In this document: piece after piece, positions 8,624 to 15,411 of the stretch
How the letters are laid out: each line of letters opens with the position of its first letter
Numbering within the stretch: the stretch's first letter is position 1
Source of the DNA: Hungateiclostridiaceae bacterium UBA1305
Lineage (GTDB): Bacteria; Bacillota; Clostridia; Acetivibrionales; DTU013
Direction: 5' to 3'
Length of the DNA stretch: 24,873 nt
Assembly (NCBI GenBank): GCA_002307275.1
Contig: DBTX01000018.1
Span: 17,782 to 42,654 of the forward strand
Notes under the pieces: generated by a model
What the model was told of the DNA's origin: nothing
The model's input: only the letters and a program-made list of their open reading frames with translations
Database searches by the model: none
Program-made: the position numbers and the translations under genes

Positions 8624-8652
8624 ATTATATCTGCGCTGCAAACTCTTTACAA
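8624..8652 (-). promoter_or_regulatory. Predicted sigma-A promoter of the nifH operon
   Basis: On the minus strand a -35 box TTGTAA (8647-8652, made of the last codon and stop of the ANTAR gene) is separated by exactly 17 bases from a perfect -10 box TATAAT (8624-8629). Transcription would start near 8617, leaving a leader of about 117 bases before nifH that contains the terminator-like hairpin. I see no sigma-54 GG-N10-GC element. Confidence 0.6.
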
Positions 8653-9225
8653 ACTGCTTCTTGCGATCATAATGGCTTCAGCTATTTCCTTCATGGGCAT
8701 CCGGTTGTCCCTGCTCTTTTTCCTCAATACATTAAATGCTTCCTGCTCGGTCATATGTTCCTGCTCAACCAATAGCCATTTCGCTTTTTCTATGACCTTT
8801 CTGCTCTCAAGCGAATCATTCAGTTGCTTTAGCTTCTCTTCATACTCCAGCACCCTTTTATAATTGGCAACTGATATATCTGTAATTTGCAGCAATACCT
8901 CACTGAATATCGGTTCCGCTACATAGGTCGATACCCGTGAATTCCTGAGGAATTCAAATACCTCTTCATCTCTTGACTCCAACAGTAATATGCATGCTGC
9001 AAGCAAATCATCGTCTATCACCTCTATTATCGGCTTTAGTGCCCTGAAATCACCGGAAAGGCTGATAATTGCCATCTCAGGCTGTGTACTTCTCACATGC
9101 CGCAGCAACCTGGACGGGTCGCTCGAATATCCTGTAAAAACATAACCATCCGAAACGAGAATATTTTTGACTTCTGAAAGAATTTTCTTGTTCTGACCAC
9201 ATAATATAAATCTGGCATATTCCAT
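8647..9225 (-). CDS. ANTAR-domain RNA-binding antiterminator with degenerate receiver
   Basis: A 192-residue response-regulator-like protein. Residues about 1-120 resemble a receiver domain, but the acidic pair (a VDD-type motif) is replaced by ILCGQN. The phosphoacceptor aspartate region reads MAIISLSGD, so phosphorylation is unlikely. A coiled segment (EYEEKLKQLNDSLESRKVIEKAK) leads into the ANTAR domain (about 130-190), which has the usual EKAKWLLVEQEHMTEQEAF and PMKEIAEAIM helices. ANTAR proteins bind dual hairpins in nascent mRNA and prevent termination. The ATG at 9225 follows GAGGAGGGG. A longer upstream Met at 9312 would run through the leader RNA and is rejected. The gene lies between nifV and nifH and is preceded by a candidate target leader, so control of nif genes and of itself is likely. 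Confidence 0.9.
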   Translation of the reverse strand: MEYARFILCGQNKKILSEVKNILVSDGYVFTGYSSDPSRLLRHVRSTQPEMAIISLSGDFRALKPIIEVIDDDLLAACILLLESRDEEVFEFLRNSRVSTYVAEPIFSEVLLQITDISVANYKRVLEYEEKLKQLNDSLESRKVIEKAKWLLVEQEHMTEQEAFNVLRKKSRDNRMPMKEIAEAIMIARSSL

Positions 9226-9249
9226 AACCCCCCCCTCCTCTGCTGTCTC

Positions 9250-9342
9250 AAAATAAAAAAGCTCTTCAGACAGATGTATACATCCTCCCGAAAAGCTTCG
9301 AAGCTTTCTCAACTACGACAAGGTAGTTCATTTCTAAATCGT
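9250..9342 (-). promoter_or_regulatory. ANTAR-type antitermination leader (copy A) before the ANTAR gene
   Basis: The RNA, read on the minus strand, has three elements. Hairpin 1 at 9311-9328 has stem AACTAC/GTAGTT and a six-base loop CTTGTC. Hairpin 2 at 9292-9307 has stem AAAGC/GCTTT and loop TTCGAA. An intrinsic terminator at 9250-9298 has a GU-containing stem of about 12 pairs followed by TTTTTTATTTT. The 3' arm of hairpin 2 is part of the terminator's 5' arm, so the two are mutually exclusive. Both loops have G at position 4, as ANTAR target loops do, but not the usual A at position 1. This module, its promoter and the stretch 9378-9571 make up the 346-base gene-free region. In 9378-9571 I see only AT-rich sequence. 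Confidence 0.7.
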
Positions 9343-9348
9343 TGATTT

Positions 9349-9377
9349 ATTTTAGCATAAACCTTATCATAATGCAA
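9349..9377 (-). promoter_or_regulatory. Promoter of the ANTAR gene
   Basis: On the minus strand there is a -35 TTGCAT (9372-9377), a 17-base spacer and a -10 TAAAAT (9349-9354) preceded by TGC, giving an extended -10. The same arrangement and much of the spacer (TTATGCTA) recur before nifV-omega at 11395-11423. That conservation supports the call. Confidence 0.65.
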
Positions 9378-9571
9378 GCTTCATTTTAAAGTCCTGCAAA
9401 ATTTTTTTACAACTCATAGCCTTCCAAATTATGAAACCCGCCTTAATATGAGGTTGTCAGAGAATTTATCGTTATTACATCACCATTGTATACAAATATT
9501 TATATGTATTTTGCAATTGCATTTGGATTCCTTCGCAAATCTCGTGAATTAATACAGTATGACAGCCACGC

Positions 9572-10372
9572 TTAATGCTTTATTAATGAAATGAACTCTT
9601 TTTGCACTTCTTTGACCTGCTCCAGATCAAACTCGCTGCATGCGCCAAGGAAAACCACTGCCGCCCTGATAAATTCCGACAGACTGCAGTAGCCTGCACC
9701 AGGGCCGATGCCTCCGGCAGTACAGCTTGCATATGCCGCTCCGGCTTTTACTGCCGCTACTGAATTGGCAACTGCCATGCCAAGTTCATTGTGTGCACTT
9801 ATTTCAAGCTGCACATCAAATTTCTCCCTTATTGCATGCAGTTCTTCATATGTCTGCGTCCTGAAAAGCAAACCTGCAGTATCCGTATATCTAATTCTTC
9901 CAACTCCTTCAGCGATGGCACAATCAATCAGTGCATACAAAAAATCCCGCTCCGCTCTGGAAGCATCCTCGAGACCTACCGTCACATCGAATCCTTCCAC
10001 CTTGCACTCATAAATGCATTTCTTCAGATACTCCAGAATCCATCCTTTTGTCTTGTTAAGCTTGCTTGATATTTGCATATCGGAGGAAGGAACAGAAATG
10101 TGGATAATATTCATCCCGCAGCCCATAGAAGTCCGTATGTCATTCAGGTCAAGCCTGTTCCAGGAAGAGACCTTGCATTTCAGACCAGCCTCCGCTACCT
10201 TTAGCATGCTTTTTCTGGCATCAGGTCCCAAAGCTGGAATTCCTGCTTCCAACTGATATATGCCAATACTGTCAAGCAGCCTGGCCAGATGTATTTTCTG
10301 ATTCACCTTTATTGCTTTGCCGGCAAGCTGTTCAGCGGCCCTGAGTGTAATATCAACAATACGTACATCCAT
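9572..10372 (-). CDS. nifV-alpha: NifV-alpha, homocitrate synthase N-terminal-type subunit
   Basis: A 266-residue TIM-barrel protein of the HMG-CoA-lyase-like / isopropylmalate synthase family. It corresponds to the N-terminal catalytic part of NifV, which condenses acetyl-CoA and 2-oxoglutarate to homocitrate, the organic ligand of FeMo-co. In C. pasteurianum NifV is likewise split into omega and alpha genes. Visible motifs are IVDITLRAAEQ (residues 5-15), YQLEAGIPALG, AHNELGMAVAN and GIGPGAGYCSLSE. Two canonical metal-ligand positions are changed: the family RDGEQ is RAAEQ, and the HxHND motif reads SAHNE. Activity may therefore depend on its partner or be altered. It starts 45 bases after nifV-omega, with GAGGGTG before the ATG. 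Confidence 0.85.
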   Translation of the reverse strand: MDVRIVDITLRAAEQLAGKAIKVNQKIHLARLLDSIGIYQLEAGIPALGPDARKSMLKVAEAGLKCKVSSWNRLDLNDIRTSMGCGMNIIHISVPSSDMQISSKLNKTKGWILEYLKKCIYECKVEGFDVTVGLEDASRAERDFLYALIDCAIAEGVGRIRYTDTAGLLFRTQTYEELHAIREKFDVQLEISAHNELGMAVANSVAAVKAGAAYASCTAGGIGPGAGYCSLSEFIRAAVVFLGACSEFDLEQVKEVQKEFISLIKH

Positions 10373-10417
10373 TAGCTTTCACCCTCAAAGGTTACTTAAG
10401 TTTGGAGTCTTCCTGCT

Positions 10418-11257
10418 TTATGCGTCGACCAGTTCACTGGCTGCAATACCGTCGCCCGGATATTGTATAACCCTTTCGCTATATGAATCACTGGATATAA
10501 CAGGTGTATTTCTTACAATTTTAATATGCGAACATTTTGTAAATTGTTCATATAAAAGCGGCAGCACATCAGGATTCACCTTTCGAACACCCGGCCGTTG
10601 CAATTTCATTGCCGGTAATACCAGTTCCAAAGAGGCAAAACTACGGCCATACCCGAAACCCGAGAAGGAAGTGGTGACAAATTCCATCCCATTGGCTGCA
10701 GCTTCAAGTGCAATCGCATTACCCATGGAAAATCTGTTATCAGGGCAAATGTCTATTTCCTTTTCCAATACGCCCTTTATATAATCCATGGTTTCAAGCC
10801 ATTCAGATGTGTCTACCCTGCCGAGGCCTATGACCCGGATACAGCTTACAGCCTCGAAATTTTTCAATGCCTTCATTCCTTCAAGATGTCTGATACTGCC
10901 TATACTGTTGGCTCTGACTTCCAGCACTGCACAAAGCCCTTCCTTCTTTATCAATTCCGGTACGCCGGGCTGTTCCAGCAAGGATCTTTGTATAATGCAG
11001 CGATTTATCCTGAACCGCCCGCACGCTTCCAATTCCGGAATGCTGTCAGCCCTGAGGATAAACGCCAGTCCTTCCGGAAGCCTGCCCATCTTTTCAAGCA
11101 GTTCCACATCAGCTTCAATCATATCAGCGCCAACATTAATGAGCATCCAGCAGAGATCCAGAATATCAAGCCTGCTCATCTTAAGCAGAGTATTGCGTAT
11201 TTCCGGCAGAGTTCTATCTATCATGACCGTTTTACGTTTTACAGCATCCACTGGCAT
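10418..11257 (-). CDS. nifV-omega: NifV-omega, homocitrate synthase partner subunit
   Basis: A 279-residue, more divergent member of the same TIM-barrel family and the likely partner of NifV-alpha. The N-terminal motif is degenerate (MIDRTLPEI instead of DTTLRDGEQ), and the metal-binding HxHN motif is replaced by DICPDN in EIDICPDNRFSMGNAIALEAA. The following FVTTSFSGFGYGRSFASLE fits the family's glycine-rich C-terminal barrel strand. I place the start at the ATG 11257, because AAAGGAG lies 8 bases before it. A longer in-frame ATG at 11329 would translate the leader RNA. It is the first gene after leader copy B and forms an operon with nifV-alpha in the C. pasteurianum order. Confidence 0.82.
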   Translation of the reverse strand: MPVDAVKRKTVMIDRTLPEIRNTLLKMSRLDILDLCWMLINVGADMIEADVELLEKMGRLPEGLAFILRADSIPELEACGRFRINRCIIQRSLLEQPGVPELIKKEGLCAVLEVRANSIGSIRHLEGMKALKNFEAVSCIRVIGLGRVDTSEWLETMDYIKGVLEKEIDICPDNRFSMGNAIALEAAANGMEFVTTSFSGFGYGRSFASLELVLPAMKLQRPGVRKVNPDVLPLLYEQFTKCSHIKIVRNTPVISSDSYSERVIQYPGDGIAASELVDA

Positions 11258-11283
11258 ATCAGCATCTCCTTTCAAAACTACTA

Positions 11284-11388
11284 TAAAAACAAAAAAAGCT
11301 TTCCGGACAGCTGCACAGCAACCATCCAAAAAGCTTCAACGCTTTTTTTAACTACAACCCGGTAGTCTAAATCAAATATTCATTTCTT
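11284..11388 (-). promoter_or_regulatory. ANTAR-type antitermination leader (copy B) before nifV-omega
   Basis: It has the same architecture as the leader at 9250-9342. Hairpin 1 at 11351-11366 has stem ACTAC/GTAGT and loop CGGGTT. Hairpin 2 at 11328-11347 has stem AAAAAGC/GCTTTTT and loop GTTGAA. The terminator at 11284-11336 pairs AAGCTTTTTGGA with TCCGGAAAGCTT and is followed by TTTTTGTTTTT. Hairpin 2's 3' arm overlaps the terminator's 5' arm. Both loops have G at position 4. The stem sequence of hairpin 1 is the same as in copy A while the loops and inner parts differ, which suggests conserved structure rather than a recent copy. Confidence 0.7.
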
Positions 11389-11394
11389 CACTAA

Positions 11395-11423
11395 AGTCTA
11401 GCATAACCTTTGTCAAAATGCAA
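11395..11423 (-). promoter_or_regulatory. Promoter of nifV-omega / nifV-alpha
   Basis: On the minus strand there is a -35 TTGCAT (11418-11423), a 17-base spacer and a -10 TAGACT (11395-11400) with an upstream TGC. It aligns with the ANTAR-gene promoter over about 30 bases (TTGCATT, TGA, AA, GG, TTATGCTA). It lies in the valS-nifV spacer, 62 bases past the valS stop. Confidence 0.6.
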
Positions 11424-11485
11424 GTTGGATTAATAATTCCTGCAAATCCTCTTATGCCGTCTGACAAAGACGTATATCTCAATTA

Positions 11486-14134
11486 TCAATGTACAAGGCT
11501 TCCGAGCCGTTCCATCAATTTTGCATACATACCGCTGTATTTGACTTTTTTTGCGCGTTCCTCTTCAATGACTTTTGGCGGAGCCTTTGCAACAAAGCTT
11601 TCGTTATTCAGCTTGTTATCTACTCTCTCAAGCTCCTTCTCCAGATTTGATTTTTCCTTCTCCAGCCTCTCGATCTCCTTTTGTATATCTACCAAATCCT
11701 CAAGTGGTATGAATATCTCTGCACCGGATATGACTGCAGCTATGGCATCCTGGGGAATACCGCTCTTGTCGGCCTGAACAGCTATTCCCGACGCTCCTGC
11801 AAGGCGCTCGAAGAATTTGGCTCCGCCGTTCAAAATAGCGCTTTCAACAGGTCCGGCAACAAATATCAGCTTTGTCTTCCTTGACGGCGGCACATTCATT
11901 TCCACTTTAATATTCCTTACTGCCTTTATTGCATTCATAATAAGCTCCATGTCCTTCTCCGCATCAGGGAAGTGCAGCTTCTCATCATAGGCAGGCCACT
12001 CCGAGATCATGATGCTTTTGTCATCGTTAATCAGATGGAGGTAGATCTCTTCCGTAATAAAAGGCATATAAGGATGAAGCAGCTTCATGGAGGTTCCCAG
12101 CACATGGTTGAGCACCCACTGGACTTCAAGCCTAGTGTTGTCTTCTCTGTCGAAAAGTCTCGGCTTGACGATCTCGATGTACCAGTCGCAGAATTCCTCC
12201 CAGATGAATTCATAAATCTTCTGCAGCGCAATGCCAAGTTCAAAATGGTCCAGATTGTCCGTGACCTCTGCAGCCAACGTGTTCACCCTGCTGAGGATCC
12301 ATTTGTCCGCAGCTGTGAATTTAGTCTTGTCCAGGCCGCTGAAGTCGATATTCTCGTCGAAGTTCATCAGGACAAACCTTGTGGCGTTCCATATCTTGTT
12401 GGCAAAATTCCTGCTGGATTCGACCTTCTCTGTGGAGAAGCGCAGATCATTTCCGGGAGAATTTCCTATGGTCAGTGAAAACCGAAGCGCGTCGGTTCCA
12501 TACTGTGCGATGACTTCAAGCGGATCGATCCCGTTTCCGAGGGACTTGCTCATTTTCCTTCCCTGCGCATCCCTGACGATCCCATGGATGAATACATGTT
12601 CAAACGGCTCTTTCCCCATATGCTCAAGTCCTGAAAAAATCATCCTTGCTACCCAGAAGAATATGATATCATACCCCGTGACAAGCACATTCGTCGGATA
12701 GAAATATTCAAGGTCCTCTGTTTTTTCAGGCCAGCCAAGTGTTGAGAACGGCCAGAGCGCAGAGCTGAACCAGGTATCAAGTGTATCCGGATCCTGCAGT
12801 ATTCTGGAGCTGCCGCATTTCGGGCAGACATCAGGCATTTCATGCGCTACCATCAGGTTTCCGCACTCCTGGCAATAATACGCCGGAATCCTGTGTCCCC
12901 ACCAAAGCTGTCTGGAGATGCACCAATCCTGTATATTCTCCATCCAGTTGAAATAGATCTTCGAGAACCTGTCAGGCACGAATTTGATGGTTGCATCCTT
13001 AACAGCCTCAATTGCAGGCTCTGCCAGCGGTTTCATTTTGACGAACCACTGCCTTGACATGATCGGCTCAATAACCGTACTGCATCTGTAGCAGGTACCG
13101 ACATTATGTTTATGACCTTCTATCTTCACAAGCAGGTCCAAATCTTTCAGATCTTCAATGATCCGCTTCCTTGCTTCATATCTGTCCAATCCCGCATAGT
13201 TTCCCGCGGCTTCGTTCATTCTTGCCTCATCGTCCATAACCCTGATTTGCGGCAGATCGTGCCTCAGGCCAACTTCAAAGTCGTTCGGATCATGGGCGGG
13301 TGTGATCTTGACCGCACCGGTGCCGAACTCCTTATCTACGTAAGAGTCCGCGATAATCGGTATTTCCCTGTTCATAAGCGGAAGCAGCACTGTCTTTCCA
13401 ACAAGTCCGGCATACCTCTCATCCTCCGGATTAACTGCCACGGCTGTATCGCCGAGCATGGTCTCAGGTCTTGTGGTTGCAACCACAATGAATTCAGAGC
13501 TTCCCTTGACCGGGTATTTTATATGCCAGAAGTGCCCTTCCTTTTCTTCAAATTCCACCTCCGCATCGGAAATGGAGGTTCTGCATTTGGGACACCAGTT
13601 GATGATCCTGTCTCCCCTGTAGATCAGGCCTTTTTCATATAGTTTGATGAATACTTCAAGAACAGCCTTTGACAGGCCTTCGTCCATGGTGAATCTCTCG
13701 CGTTCCCAATCACAGGAGCTGCCCAGCTTCTTTAACTGTTCAACGATCCTCCCACCGTACACGCGTCGCCATTCCCAAGCTTTTTCGAGGAATTTCTCCC
13801 TGCCGATCTGTTCCTTTTTTATCCCTTCCTTAGCCATTGCCTCGACAATCTTCGCCTCGGTCGCTATACTGGCATGATCCGTACCCGGCAGCCACAGCGC
13901 GCAATAGCCCTGCATCCGCTTCCACCGGATGAGGATGTCCTGCATGGTATTGTCAAGGGCATGCCCCATATGAAGCTGCCCTGTGATGTTCGGAGGCGGG
14001 ATCACTATCGTGTAGGGCTTTTTATTCTTATCGGGAACAGCATGGAAGTAGCCCCTTTCCATCCATTCACTGTAAAGCCGGTCTTCTACCTGCGTAGGGT
14101 CATAAGTTTTTGCCAGATTCTCACGTTCGTCCAT
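11486..14134 (-). CDS. valS: Valyl-tRNA synthetase
   Basis: An 882-residue class I aminoacyl-tRNA synthetase that charges tRNA-Val with valine. It has the HIGH signature as HMGH (55-58, in PPPNITGQLHMGH), the family GTDHASIATE segment and an editing CP1 domain in the middle. KMSKS lies near residue 527 (DAQGRKMSKSLGNG). A C-terminal coiled coil (about 810-870, rich in KEIERLEKEKSNLEKELERV) is typical of ValRS. Two cysteine pairs (CQECG, CPKCG) near residues 425-450 suggest a zinc-binding insert. GGAGG lies 8 bases before the ATG. A valine T-box far upstream (14536-14777) drives it, together with the small gene between. Full length and intact. Confidence 0.97.
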   Translation of the reverse strand: MDERENLAKTYDPTQVEDRLYSEWMERGYFHAVPDKNKKPYTIVIPPPNITGQLHMGHALDNTMQDILIRWKRMQGYCALWLPGTDHASIATEAKIVEAMAKEGIKKEQIGREKFLEKAWEWRRVYGGRIVEQLKKLGSSCDWERERFTMDEGLSKAVLEVFIKLYEKGLIYRGDRIINWCPKCRTSISDAEVEFEEKEGHFWHIKYPVKGSSEFIVVATTRPETMLGDTAVAVNPEDERYAGLVGKTVLLPLMNREIPIIADSYVDKEFGTGAVKITPAHDPNDFEVGLRHDLPQIRVMDDEARMNEAAGNYAGLDRYEARKRIIEDLKDLDLLVKIEGHKHNVGTCYRCSTVIEPIMSRQWFVKMKPLAEPAIEAVKDATIKFVPDRFSKIYFNWMENIQDWCISRQLWWGHRIPAYYCQECGNLMVAHEMPDVCPKCGSSRILQDPDTLDTWFSSALWPFSTLGWPEKTEDLEYFYPTNVLVTGYDIIFFWVARMIFSGLEHMGKEPFEHVFIHGIVRDAQGRKMSKSLGNGIDPLEVIAQYGTDALRFSLTIGNSPGNDLRFSTEKVESSRNFANKIWNATRFVLMNFDENIDFSGLDKTKFTAADKWILSRVNTLAAEVTDNLDHFELGIALQKIYEFIWEEFCDWYIEIVKPRLFDREDNTRLEVQWVLNHVLGTSMKLLHPYMPFITEEIYLHLINDDKSIMISEWPAYDEKLHFPDAEKDMELIMNAIKAVRNIKVEMNVPPSRKTKLIFVAGPVESAILNGGAKFFERLAGASGIAVQADKSGIPQDAIAAVISGAEIFIPLEDLVDIQKEIERLEKEKSNLEKELERVDNKLNNESFVAKAPPKVIEEERAKKVKYSGMYAKLMERLGSLVH

Positions 14135-14181
14135 TTATTTATCCTCCTTCATTAAGCCATTTGTAATGCCCATGGATATCA

Positions 14182-14424
14182 TTATTTGAAAGCGAAGAGC
14201 GTCAGTATGATTCCCGGAAGTGCGATCAGCATTCCGAACATCTTCATATTTACAGTAGCCTTTGTAAGTTTGTACTGCGCCATTTCTTCCTCATTCATTT
14301 CATGCTCAAAAGTCACTTTTACATCCTGTTCCGTATTGAACTTCTTTACCAGGTTCTTAGCCTCCAGTACCGTCCCAAAGCCTGCGAGCAGCAGGACAAC
14401 CGCTATAATCTTGAGTATCAGCAT
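14182..14424 (-). CDS. Small two-helix membrane protein of unknown function
   Basis: An 80-residue protein with a hydrophobic N-terminal helix (MLILKIIAVVLLLAGFGTVL) and a second at the C-terminus (MFGMLIALPGIILTLFAF). Between them is a charged middle containing KKFNTEQDVKVTFEHEMNEEE. I do not recognise the family. The frame also opens at a GTG (14433), but AAAGG abuts that codon and lies 9 bases before the ATG at 14424, which I prefer. It lies between the valine T-box and valS, 47 bases before valS, so it should be expressed together with valS under valine starvation control. No link to translation is evident from its sequence. Confidence 0.75.
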   Translation of the reverse strand: MLILKIIAVVLLLAGFGTVLEAKNLVKKFNTEQDVKVTFEHEMNEEEMAQYKLTKATVNMKMFGMLIALPGIILTLFAFK

Positions 14425-14457
14425 TCGTTTCACCCTTTCCGTATGTGACTATATCTG

Positions 14458-14528
14458 TTTACAGGACTCAGAGGCTAAATGCAGCCTCAATTCAACCTCT
14501 CTGTAAAGCGTAACGAATATCCTGTAAA
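14458..14528 (-). other. Long-range stem between T-box terminator and small membrane gene
   Basis: A perfect 9-base inverted repeat (tttacagga at 14458-14466, tcctgtaaa at 14520-14528) encloses a smaller hairpin with gaggct/agcctc arms (14471-14488). There is no T-run, so it is not a terminator. It may be an mRNA-stabilising or processing structure in the T-box transcript. Function inferred only. Confidence 0.45.
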
Positions 14529-14535
14529 TAAATCA

Positions 14536-14568
14536 AGCCCTCCATCCAATCGATTTGGACGAAGGGCT
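14536..14568 (-). terminator. T-box leader terminator
   Basis: On the minus strand AGCCCTTCGTCCAA (14555-14568) pairs with TTGGATGGAGGGCT (14536-14549) across a 5-base loop and is followed by a T-rich TGATTTATTT. It lies directly after the T-box sequence, as expected for the terminator that competes with the antiterminator fold. Confidence 0.85.
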
Positions 14569-14777
14569 ATTCTCCGCGGTACCACCAAAATTCCCGTAAA
14601 CGGGCATCTTAAAGAAATAACGGCTCTTACCGCTGCATTTCATGCAGAACTCCCAGACGACCTTCAACAGCTTTGTCCCGAAAAGTCTCTCAGCCGCGGA
14701 CCTTTCTCTCTTAAGGGCAAATGCCTGTTTACTCCTCCTGATCATTGCCTCTTGTATAATCACTTATTTCCAACTTA
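14569..14777 (-). promoter_or_regulatory. Valine T-box riboswitch
   Basis: This tRNA-sensing leader lies upstream of the small membrane gene and valS. The T-box core GGTGGTACCGCGG lies at 14574-14586 (minus strand), immediately before the terminator hairpin. Stem I carries an AGGAGTA motif near 14728-14734. Its specifier region GAAGGTCGTCTGGGAG at about 14651-14665 contains GTC valine codons (14656-14661). Uncharged tRNA-Val should stabilise the antiterminator and allow read-through. The leader starts near 14777 by the promoter prediction. Confidence 0.93.
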
Positions 14778-14783
14778 CAATAG

Positions 14784-14812
14784 ATAATATAATAATTGAA
14801 AAAGCCTGTCAA
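14784..14812 (-). promoter_or_regulatory. Promoter of the T-box valS operon
   Basis: On the minus strand a consensus -35 TTGACA (14807-14812), a 17-base spacer and a -10 TATTAT (14784-14789) place the start near 14777, just before stem I of the T-box. Confidence 0.8.
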
Positions 14813-14898
14813 GGGTTCAAAAACTTTACTTTTATATCCATCCCGGTTTGGCTCCCGGTTTATAGTAACTATTCAGAGGTTTCAAATATAAGAAAAGT

Positions 14899-15158
14899 TG
14901 CGCATTGTATAAAGTATGGCGAAGCTGTTTTAACCTTTTCTCCTGTGGTAATCGCCCTGTAGTCAACTGAATCTTTATCAAAATGTTCAAATTTTCAAGT
15001 ATAGGACGCTTTAGTAGACATAATCATGAATTTTTCACTTTTATGATGCGAAAACTCATTAAATGATTTGAATATTTATTCCTTTACTTGAAATTCTGTC
15101 CCTTTACTTGAAATAATGAGCAAATTTATTTGCTTCGCCATATTCTACAAATGTGCTA
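14899..15158. repeat. Nested inverted-repeat structure, possible MITE or IS scar
   Basis: The 600-base stretch 14813-15411 contains no gene that I can support. Outer inverted repeats are tatggcgaagc (14915-14925) and gcttcgccata (15132-15142). Similarity extends outward to about 14899 and 15158. Inside, tttcaagtataggac (14993-15007) is the inverted counterpart of gtccctttacttgaaa (15098-15113), which itself has a direct copy, cctttacttgaaat, at 15081-15094. Nested terminal repeats over about 260 bases with no coding sequence fit a miniature transposable element or the ends of a deleted insertion sequence. Confidence 0.5.
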
Positions 15159-15342
15159 TACGAAAGCATTCTGAAGTAAAAATGTTGGAATATCCCTTTC
15201 AACTGTTCAAAAACAGCTGTATGCTGTCGTTGAAGACGATGAAAATAGATTTGAACCCATACAGAGTCAAAGTAATATCAAAACCCTAAAGCCATGCTGC
15301 CAAAGGTCAATTTGTCCTCTGGAAGTTCGCTATCGAAAGGGT

Positions 15343-15348
15343 TATAAT
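15343..15348 (+). promoter_or_regulatory. Probable -10 box of the dehydrogenase gene
   Basis: A perfect TATAAT stands 63 bases before the dehydrogenase ATG. No good -35 box lies 17 bases upstream. The preceding bases (cctctggaagttcgctatcg, 15316-15335) loosely resemble the operator of MerR-type regulators, which act on promoters with long spacers. That resemblance is weak and only an inference. Confidence 0.35.
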
Positions 15349-15411
15349 AGGTAAGCTTCCTTTTCACGCAGGATTTTCGCAGAAAAAAAGAATAGAACTG
15401 GAGAGAACAGT

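Noticed and set aside
9226..9312. N-terminal 29-residue extension of the ANTAR protein from an upstream ATG at 9312
   Set aside because: It would translate the hairpin and terminator leader. A strong GAGGAGG site stands before the ATG at 9225, where the receiver-like fold begins.
11258..11329. 24-residue N-terminal extension of NifV-omega
   Set aside because: It overlaps the terminator-containing leader copy B. AAAGGAG is correctly spaced before the ATG at 11257.
15171..15353. Plus-strand open stretch of about 60 codons with a helix-turn-helix-like GISLSTVQKQL segment
   Set aside because: No start codon with a ribosome site, no recognisable continuation, and too short to distinguish from chance. 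It could be a gene remnant but is not supportable.
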